The notes beneath the pieces are model-generated. The model was not told the origin of the DNA. It saw only the letters and a program-made list of their open reading frames with translations, and searched no databases. A DNA stretch of 64,000 bases from Armatimonadota bacterium. GTDB taxonomy: Bacteria > Armatimonadota > Chthonomonadetes > Chthonomonadales > CAJBBX01. Both the position numbers and the translations under genes were made by a program. Below are positions 59,001 to 64,000 of the stretch, piece after piece. The stretch covers positions 1 to 64,000 of the forward strand of contig JAPLCQ010000081.1 of assembly GCA_026392115.1 (NCBI GenBank), given 5' to 3'. Position 1 is the first letter of the stretch. Each line of letters begins with the position of its first letter.

Positions 59001-59164
59001 CCGGCACGCTGCTCTCCACGGTTACCACCGCGGCCGACGGCAAGGGGATCTACACCTACATCCCCGCGGCGGCGGGCACATTCGCCGCTCAGACGGTGTT
59101 CAGCGGCGATGCTTCGTACACCGCGTCGTCTGCCACCGGTACTCTGACGGTGGTGAACCCGTAG
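56012..59164 (+). CDS. secreted papain-like (C1A) cysteine protease with lectin-like and Ig-like domains
   Basis: A 1050-residue exported protein with leader 'TPVWALAALCLTPVVAPAAP'. The peptidase C1A domain (~85-305) has oxyanion Gln103, nucleophile Cys109 in 'QLNCGACWGFA', His245 in 'HNHSVLIVGWDD' and Asn275 in 'LIKNSWGTS'. It is followed by a lectin-like domain (~310-470; 'YGSIYQYDPLGQ', 'AVGFYTTGPS'). The rest is about seven Ig-like/invasin-like repeats ('TTDAQGNAAVTFVVP', 'VTDGGGQATLGFTVP') ending 'SYTASSATGTLTVVNP'. It should act on proteins outside the cell or at the surface. AGAGGG is the ribosome site; two ACGCGCGT palindromes precede it. Confidence 0.92.
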   Translation: MFSSWRTPVWALAALCLTPVVAPAAPSARSGDPVLEVRPPSPAFLEYQQRLQLGMPPATGVIPSPIDRSDSVGMPLKGIRLMDALPSSYDLRNFGRVSPVKDQLNCGACWGFATMGVLEGAQLPGELVDYSENHLLNTSGFIPGRCAGGNEDIAAAYLMRWSGPVAEADDPFTATSFTSPLGLAPRRHQQSMYDVPGRAGFTSNDLIKQAVMQLGPIWTYIHWLDSSYNRTTSAYYYSGTSYHNHSVLIVGWDDNYSRTNFTAPPPGNGAFLIKNSWGTSRDQQGFFWLSYYDVWAGKNLYFFPPGEPVTNYGSIYQYDPLGQTMTSSLGSDSAWFANIFTAERDDEVAAVGFYTTGPSTNYRVRVRTGVGSLPGTGALAADVTGTLVYAGYETIRIPAVPICKGERFSVEVYIKSPGARYPMSIEAPVASYAAPTATVGQSYFSSDGAYWRDLTTKFANANVCVKAYTRAPDVTSVAVASTAGVVGSAVTLNAILTNDTAHQPVQGAQVAFAVAGGAAGTATTDAQGNAAVTFVVPETLPVGNVTLTATYAGATLIRAASGAGTLTVSAAQTSLSCGSAETHPGDAVDLHATLTRVTDGAALSGRSVAFSLAGSALGTAVTDGGGQATLGFTVPASTAGGKYVVGAAFTGDAHHAASSSSGQLLVIGPPTATAGSGFGLAGKSIAITLAGVDPQSLPLTFAVVSQPAHGSLTGAAPDLTYQPAAGWTGDDAFTFTVNNGYLTSAAATVTLRSGGVVTVTTVAGAAGQVGEVVHLRSTTTTAAGAALAGVAVTLTTPDGAAHTAATDAAGVADLAWEVPARNRGGTVTAAYAGDASTEPSSGTANLSVTVTTRLVVSAASGAAGSRVAIGACLYEGVGISGIDGKSLSLRVDGGAAIPFDGPTAIATGKAVCTYTIPTGMAGGAHTTTVSFAGDADWPAASASSTLTVAASKPTYSWLYVYKGTVGVSSKSVMYLYEVAAGGALLPLAGRTVRFSVAGTLLSTVTTAADGKGIYTYIPAAAGTFAAQTVFSGDASYTASSATGTLTVVNP

Positions 59165-59179
59165 GCTCGACCGTCGTTC

Positions 59180-59216
59180 AAAGGCCCCCCGGCGATCGCT
59201 TCGCCGGGGGGCCTTT
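59180..59216. terminator. strong bidirectional rho-independent terminator
   Basis: A perfect 16-bp stem: 59180-59195 pairs with 59201-59216 around a 5-nt loop, GC-rich core and AAA/TTT ends. It lies 16 nt after the protease stop and ~36 nt after the DsbD stop of the opposite strand, so it serves both. Confidence 0.92.
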
Positions 59217-59251
59217 TCCTCGTCAATCCGGCCAGCTCCACGAGCCGGGGA

Positions 59252-60486
59252 CTACTTTGCCGCCTTGCGCAGGAAGGCGGCGAACTCCCGTGGGTCTCGC
59301 GTGGCCCCCTCGAACTTGTCGATGACAGAGCCGTCGGGCCGAACCAGCACGTAGGTGGGCAGGGCCTGGTTGCCCGCCAGCTTGCCCTGGAGCTTCTGAT
59401 TGGCCCGGTCGGCATTGGTGGGGCGGTCCGTGTAGAGCTGCACCTGGACGAGGCCCCGAAGCGCGGCGGCCACCTCCGGCACGGGGAAGACGTTCTTCTC
59501 CATGTACCGGCAGTTGGCGCAGGTGACGCCCGTGAAGTCGACGAAGACGGTCTTGCCGCCATCCCTGGCCTTCAGCAGCGCCTCCTCGTAGGTGGCGGCA
59601 TGGATGGCGCCCGCGGACGCCTCCACCCGGCCGGACTTCGACGGGTACGGCTCCGGCGGCAGGAACGGATCGATCAGGTCCAGCTTGCGTCCGTTGAGGC
59701 CAGACAGCAGCGACACGCAGGCCGCCAGCGTGGCGAACCCGAAGAGGCGCCGTAGCCGGCCCACCGTGCGCAACGCCTCGGGAAGTCCCACGAGGTAGGC
59801 TGCGAGCATGGCGAAGATGGCGATCCAGAGCGCCAGGAAGACGGGCTTCGTGATCCATCCCGCGCTCCAGCCGAGGTCGGCGTTGGAGAAGAACTTCACC
59901 GCCGCCGCCAGTTCGATGAAGGCCAGCACCGGCTTGACCGAGGCCAGCCAGTTGCCCGACTTCGGCATCCGCGAGATGGCGCTCGGGAAGAGGGCGAGCA
60001 GGAAGAAGGGCAGCGCGAAGGCCGCGCCATAGGCCGCCATGCCCAGCGTGGGGTAGAGCAGGCTGCCGCGCGCCGCCGCGGCCAGGAGCGCCGCCGCAAG
60101 AGGCCGAAGAGGTTGAACGCCAGCGCCACGAACAGCACTCCCAGAGCAAGGTTTACCCACGGGTTGGCGGCGAAGTTGGAGATGCCCGTGGCCCCGAAGA
60201 GCACCGCCGCGAGGATGCCCAGCACGGCGAACGTCGAGGCGATGCCGAGCGCGTAGGCGATGGCAGCAGGCATGGCCGAGCCGTCGGTGCGCTTGCTGAA
60301 GTAGCTCACCGTCACCGGGATCATGGGGAAGACGCAAGGGGTGAGAAGCGAGGCCAGGCCGCCGACGAAGCAGGCGCCCAGAAACGCGCCGAGCCCCGCG
60401 CCGGCCGCGGCGTCCGGGGTCTGGCCGTAGGCGACCGAGGCGGCCAGCATCAGTCCGGCCGACCAGGCGAGGGATCGTAACCTCAA
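59252..60486 (-). pseudogene. dsbD: DsbD-type thiol:disulfide interchange protein, broken by an out-of-frame internal deletion
   Basis: Reading from a TTG at 60486 (TTGA overlap with the upstream gene), frame 1 encodes a leader, 'LASLLTPCVFPMIPVTVSYF' with the first transmembrane Cys, and 'WVNLALGVLFVALAFNLFGL'. At about 60090-60105 the frame changes: frame 2 continues 'PLAAALLAAAARGSLLYP', 'YGAAFALPFFLLALFPSAIS' and the C-terminal thioredoxin domain with 'VTCANCRYMEKNVFP'. In E. coli DsbD about 45 residues, including the second transmembrane Cys (S-P-C), lie between these parts; here they are missing. The gene should not make a working electron relay unless the break is an assembly error. 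It ends near the 59180 terminator. Confidence 0.8.
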
Positions 60487-60905
60487 GGCTTGATGGCCAC
60501 CGTCACATTGGCCTCGGCCGGCGGCAGGCAGGCGCGGTCGTTGCACATCTGCGTGGTTACGGAGAGGCTGATGCGGCCCGACTTGGGGGGCGACTTCAGC
60601 GTCACGGGGATGGTCACCACGCCGGCGTAAATCTGCGCCGCGCCTTCGAACGTCTGGTACGGCTTCGTCTTGGGCCACGCGATGAGCGCCTTGGCGCCCT
60701 TGGGCTCCTTGACGGCGATGGCGGTGGGCACACCGGACTTTTCGGTCGGTCCATAGATATGGTATCCCGCCGGGATCGCCAGCTTCAGGGTCACCTTCGA
60801 TCCGGACACGGCGGCGGTGACGGTGACGGACTGCGCCGAGGCCGCGGCGGCGAGTCCCAGGCTGAGGCCGGCGGCGGCGACGAGCGCGATGGCGTGCTTG
60901 CGCAT
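60483..60905 (-). CDS. DsbD alpha-like (N-terminal domain) exported protein
   Basis: A 140-residue exported protein with leader 'IALVAAAGLSLGLAAAASAQ'. The domain is the immunoglobulin-like N-terminal DsbD domain (DsbC/thiol-disulfide type): 'LAIPAGYHIYGPTEKSG' and the redox pair in 'TQMCNDRACLPPAEAN' (Cys-x4-Cys). In E. coli this domain is fused to the membrane part; here it is a separate gene overlapping the dsbD start by 3 nt, consistent with the split. It would pass electrons from the membrane domain to periplasmic partners. AGAGGAGA precedes the ATG. Confidence 0.85.
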   Translation of the reverse strand: MRKHAIALVAAAGLSLGLAAAASAQSVTVTAAVSGSKVTLKLAIPAGYHIYGPTEKSGVPTAIAVKEPKGAKALIAWPKTKPYQTFEGAAQIYAGVVTIPVTLKSPPKSGRISLSVTTQMCNDRACLPPAEANVTVAIKP

Positions 60906-60989
60906 CTGTTTCTCCTCTGGCGTTGCATTGCGGCCCCGCCCGATGGGGGCGAGGGCCGAAGGGTCATACGTTGGCGTCAGGCGCCGTCG

Positions 60990-62156
60990 TCACCGCCCGG
61001 CGACGGCCTCCCGCAGTTGCTTCTCGGTGAAGTGGACGGAGATGGCCTGCTGCTCGCCGGGCAGGTCGGCGGTGCCCACCGAATAGTAGAGGCAGACGAT
61101 GCTTCCGTCTGCGTTCTGCACCACGGAGGGGTAGCCGCAATCCCCGCTCTGCGAGTTCCAGCCCACCAGCACGCGGCCGGCGTAGTTCCAGCTCTTGCCT
61201 CCGTCGGCGCTGGTCACGGCCATGGCGCCGAGCGGCGCGTGGCGGCGTCCGGTGATCATGAGCACCTTGCCGCTCCGGAGCCGCACCATGTCCGCGGGGT
61301 GCTCGGCCCAGCGGTGGTCGCCGTCGCCGGTCACCTGTCGCGGCGCGCTCCAGGTGCGTCCGCCGTCGGAAGACGACGTGATGTCCACGTAGGAGTTGCC
61401 GTTGCGCATGGCGGCCAGTACCTCGCCCGACGAAGTCTGCAGCAACGCGGTCTCGTTGTGGTCGGTGGCGGAGATGAGCGACCAGTCCGACCAGGTCGCT
61501 CCGTTGTCCCGCGAGCGGATCACGCCCACCATGTCGCCGTGCGAGCCGGCCGGCGGCTTGCCCGGCCCTTCGTAGTTCGGGTTCGCGTTGCCGTAGACCG
61601 ACATGAGCGCGGTCCCGTCCTTCAGCACGATGATCCGCCCGTACGGCGAGCAACCGTTGCCCAGCGGGCCCTTGAAGAGCGGACGTTTGGCGCTCCAGGT
61701 CTTGCCGCCGTCCTTGGAGACCACGTAGAAGAGGTCGAAGCCGCCGCGGGAGGCATCCCAGTTGCCCGCGGCGTCGTAGCAGGAGCACTCGCCGTAGGCC
61801 AGGACAAGGTCGCCGTTGCGCATCTGGCCCAACGCCGGGTTGCGATCATCCCACTCGCCGTCCACCACCGTGCGTGGGGCGGTCCAGGTTCGACCCCCGT
61901 CGGTGGACTCGATCCAGTCGAGCCTGCCGGCTTTGCCCAGGTGCGAGGCCCCGCCGCGGAGTACGGCCACCAGCTTGCCGCCGCGCAGGCGGACCATCAC
62001 GGGGAAGTAGCCTCCTCCCTTCACGGCCACCACGCGTTCCGCCGCGCTCAGTCGCGGCAGGTCCGTCTCGGCTTGCTGCACCGGATCGGCCATCGTACGT
62101 CCTCCCGATATCGCCACGAGTGCGGCGACCAGCGCCGCGTGTCCGCACGGTTGCAT
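60990..62156 (-). CDS. Asp-box (BNR) exo-alpha-sialidase-like protein
   Basis: A 388-residue exported six-bladed propeller protein with leader 'HAALVAALVAISGGRTMA'. Five Asp-box repeats S-x-D-x-G-x-T/S-W are visible: 'STDGGRTW', 'SKDGGKTW', 'SRDNGATW', 'SSDGGRTW' and 'SADGGKSW'. A sialidase-type arginine triad is not clearly recognised, so other exo-hydrolase or binding functions are possible. 'YFPVMVRLRGGKLVAVLRGG' and 'RWAEHPADMVRLRSGKVLMI' are other conserved propeller strands. GAGGGG precedes the ATG at 62156. It is divergent from the isomerase/oxidoreductase operon and may act with it on an extracellular sugar acid. Confidence 0.8.
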   Translation of the reverse strand: MQPCGHAALVAALVAISGGRTMADPVQQAETDLPRLSAAERVVAVKGGGYFPVMVRLRGGKLVAVLRGGASHLGKAGRLDWIESTDGGRTWTAPRTVVDGEWDDRNPALGQMRNGDLVLAYGECSCYDAAGNWDASRGGFDLFYVVSKDGGKTWSAKRPLFKGPLGNGCSPYGRIIVLKDGTALMSVYGNANPNYEGPGKPPAGSHGDMVGVIRSRDNGATWSDWSLISATDHNETALLQTSSGEVLAAMRNGNSYVDITSSSDGGRTWSAPRQVTGDGDHRWAEHPADMVRLRSGKVLMITGRRHAPLGAMAVTSADGGKSWNYAGRVLVGWNSQSGDCGYPSVVQNADGSIVCLYYSVGTADLPGEQQAISVHFTEKQLREAVAGR

Positions 62157-62367
62157 CGTCGTATCCCCTCTCCCCGTCGCTCTACGATACCCCGCCGGCG
62201 CGTCCTGTGCGCGGCGCTCTGTGGGGCCGTTGGAATGGCCTGTCTCCGGGTTCTTCGTTGCGGCGGGGAGGGTATCCGCCCGGCAGGGGCGAACCTTAGA
62301 AAGAGACGCCGAGCGGACGGCCGGCCTGTCCATGCCGCCACTGTCCGCGAAGCCCTGGAGGAGTGAG

Positions 62368-63303
62368 ATGACACGCTTCGGTACGACCAGCCGCCGCGAG
62401 TTCGTCGCGGCTTCGGGTGTGGTAGCCCTTGGGCTCATGGGAGGCTCCGCAATGGCAGAAGAGAAGACCTACAAGACCAAGCTTCACCGCGCGATGATCG
62501 TCGGCAAGCCGGATGAGGCGGCGCTCCGTCCGCTGAAGGAGGCCGGGTTCGAAGGCGTGGAGTCCACCGCACTGCTGCCGGAGGACGAGGCCAAGCAGTG
62601 CCGCGAGATCGCCGAGCGCATGGGTATGCGCATCCACTCGGTGCTCGCCGGCTGGGACCCCGGCACACTGGACAAGGCCGTCCGAGCCGCCGCGGGCTAT
62701 GGGGCCGACGCGGTCCTCATCGTTCCCGGCGCCATCCACGGGATGAAGATGCCCGAGCCCTGGGAACTGAGCATCAGGTTCGACCCGAAGACCGGGCACC
62801 TGAAGCAGGTGGTCGAGGGTGACAACGCGCCCTACGCGGCGTACATCGAGGCTCACGACAAGGCCACTGACGACGCCCACAAGTCCGTCGGCGCTGTTGT
62901 GCCCCTGGCCGAGAAGCTGAAGGTGGCCATCGCGCTGGAGAATGTCTGGAACAACCTCTGGTCGAAGCCGGACCTCTTCAAGAACCTCGTCACGTCGTTC
63001 AACAGCCCCTACGTCAAGGCCTACTTCGACGTCGGCAACCACGTGAAGTACATGGTTCCGCCGGAGACCTGGATACGCACCCTCGGCAAGCACCTCTCGA
63101 AGATACACATCAAGGACTTCAAGCTGGCCGCCAACGGGCACGGCGGCGAGTTCGTCCATCCTCGCGACGGCAGCGTCAACTGGCCCGCCGTGCGCGACGC
63201 GCTGGAGGCCGTGAAGTACAACGGCTGGCTCACCATCGAGGACGGCGGCCTCCCGCTGACCGAGTTCCGCAGCCGCCTGGACGATATCATCGCGGGGAGA
63301 TAA
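62368..63303 (+). CDS. Tat-exported sugar phosphate isomerase/epimerase (AP endonuclease 2-like TIM barrel)
   Basis: A 311-residue TIM-barrel protein. The twin-arginine leader '[20 protein letters not shown]' directs export. The barrel is the xylose-isomerase-like/AP2 fold: '[18 protein letters not shown]', '[14 protein letters not shown]', '[13 protein letters not shown]' with the metal-binding Glu, '[13 protein letters not shown]' with Asp/His and '[10 protein letters not shown]' with His. 'WLTIEDGG' supplies another Glu. GGAGGAG precedes the ATG. The next gene, a Tat Gfo/Idh, starts 5 bp later, a pairing common in these phyla for sugar or inositol turnover outside the cytoplasm. Confidence 0.88.
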   Translation: MTRFGTTSRREFVAASGVVALGLMGGSAMAEEKTYKTKLHRAMIVGKPDEAALRPLKEAGFEGVESTALLPEDEAKQCREIAERMGMRIHSVLAGWDPGTLDKAVRAAAGYGADAVLIVPGAIHGMKMPEPWELSIRFDPKTGHLKQVVEGDNAPYAAYIEAHDKATDDAHKSVGAVVPLAEKLKVAIALENVWNNLWSKPDLFKNLVTSFNSPYVKAYFDVGNHVKYMVPPETWIRTLGKHLSKIHIKDFKLAANGHGGEFVHPRDGSVNWPAVRDALEAVKYNGWLTIEDGGLPLTEFRSRLDDIIAGR

Positions 63304-63308
63304 CTGCT

Positions 63309-64000
63309 ATGGACGGCGAGATTTCCAGGAGGAAGTTCGTGCGCGATGCGGCCATAACCACGGGAGCCCTGGCTCTCGGCGCGCCGGCGGTTCTGCGCGC
63401 CCAGTCCCTCAACAGCAAGCTCGACGTGGCCATCATCGGTTGCGGCGGGCGCGGCGGCGGCAATATGCAGGAGATCGCGGCCTGCGGCGAGAACATCGTC
63501 GCCCTCTGCGACGTAAACCGGGGCAACCTGGAGTGGGCCGCCCAGCAGTTCCCGAAGGCCAAGACGTTCACCGACTTCCGCAAGCTCTATGACGAGTTCA
63601 CAGGCTTCGACGCCGTGGCGGTGAGCACCTGCGAGCATACCCACGCCTTCGCCACGTTGCCCGCGCTGAAGATGCGCAAGCACGTCTACTGCGAGAAGCC
63701 GCTCACTCACAACGTCTGGGAATGTCGGCAAATCCGCCAGGCCGCCCGCGCCGCCAAGGTTGCCACGCAGATGGGCACGCAAATCCACGCGGGCTCCAAC
63801 TACCGGCGCGTGGTGGAGCTCGTGCAGTCCGGCGCCATCGGGCCGGTCCGCGAGTGCCACGTCTGGGTCGGCCGCGCCTGGGGCCTCCAGAGCAAGGAAG
63901 CGGCGGAGCGCAACGGCGACATCGTCTACGTCACCGATCGGCCGACCGAGGCCCAGACCCCGCCCGCCAACCTCGACTGGGATCTATGGCTCGGCCCCGC
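63309..64000 (+). CDS. Tat-exported Gfo/Idh/MocA oxidoreductase (3' end beyond window)
   Basis: The first 230 codons are present and the frame is open at the window end. The Tat leader is '[20 protein letters not shown]'. The Rossmann motif is '[18 protein letters not shown]' and the family lysine is in '[13 protein letters not shown]'. 'LDWDLWLGP' at the edge is typical of the secreted bacterial type with a 'W-D-x-W-L-G-P' landmark before the C-terminal domain. It is 5 bp from the isomerase gene and shares its mRNA. It may reduce or epimerise the sugar handled by the isomerase. Confidence 0.9.
   Translation, partial: MDGEISRRKFVRDAAITTGALALGAPAVLRAQSLNSKLDVAIIGCGGRGGGNMQEIAACGENIVALCDVNRGNLEWAAQQFPKAKTFTDFRKLYDEFTGFDAVAVSTCEHTHAFATLPALKMRKHVYCEKPLTHNVWECRQIRQAARAAKVATQMGTQIHAGSNYRRVVELVQSGAIGPVRECHVWVGRAWGLQSKEAAERNGDIVYVTDRPTEAQTPPANLDWDLWLGP

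Overview
The window is very GC-rich and densely coded, with short intergenic gaps and several TTG/GTG starts. One gene (47611-48363) encodes a prepilin-like DUF1559 protein with the '[18 protein letters not shown]' leader and 'CLSNNKQIG...MYVQDYDE' signature. That signature, the many Tat-type Gfo/Idh/MocA proteins, the sulfatases and the HzsA-like heme protein suggest a heterotrophic Armatimonadota or Planctomycetota-like bacterium; I favour Armatimonadota. This is an inference from protein style, since the window has no rRNA. I saw no tRNA, rRNA, CRISPR array or transposase. Layout: 1-18275 is a polysaccharide-degrading and secreted-protein region. It holds a C-terminal fragment of a sandwich-domain protein, a sulfatase, a large HzsA-like propeller/heme protein, GH10 xylanase, GH51 arabinofuranosidase with a cysteine-rich partner, GH43, a BolA-like/DUF2971 gene pair, GNAT, a gingipain-like (C25) peptidase, an AGE-family epimerase and GH30. 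18280-27395 is a seven-gene minus-strand cluster: M55 and M20 peptidases, two Gfo/Idh oxidoreductases, a class III and a DegT aminotransferase, and a sulfatase. It looks like an amino-sugar or aminoacyl-conjugate pathway. 27440-37555 holds housekeeping and regulatory genes: FkbM methyltransferase, an ECF sigma factor with a HEAT-like extension apparently split by a 19-bp duplication, an SBBP-repeat secreted protein, NhaA, phosphomannose isomerase, a glutamine-amidotransferase-type hydrolase, and a ferredoxin-nitroreductase. 37617-49820 returns to sugar metabolism: Tat Gfo/Idh, hydroxyacid dehydrogenase, GH127-like, GH42-like with a divergent GntR/LacI-type regulator, the DUF1559 pseudopilin, an SGNH hydrolase and a 5'-truncated GH16. 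49869-53536 is the most unusual unit: an Hsp70-like ATPase with a TPR tail, overlapping by 4 nt a compact UvrD-like helicase, with the pair bracketed by near-identical 17-bp direct repeats. It is a candidate mobile, possibly defensive, two-gene system. 53558-64000 has a GT28/MGDG-synthase-like glycosyltransferase coupled to an internally duplicated CrtO-like membrane protein, a papain-like protease with Ig repeats and a strong bidirectional terminator, a DsbD gene broken by an out-of-frame internal deletion, an Asp-box (sialidase-like) protein, and a Tat-exported isomerase/oxidoreductase pair running off the end. How the genes work together: the GH10/GH51/GH43/GH30/GH127/GH42/GH16 set plus two sulfatases fits stepwise breakdown of arabinose-, xylose- and galactose-containing, partly sulfated plant or algal glycans. 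The AGE epimerase, Gfo/Idh enzymes, hydroxyacid dehydrogenase, phosphomannose isomerase and the GntR/LacI regulator would handle the released sugars. Three loci (GH16, DsbD, sigma/HEAT) carry truncations or indels, which points either to gene decay or to assembly errors in GC-rich repeats.
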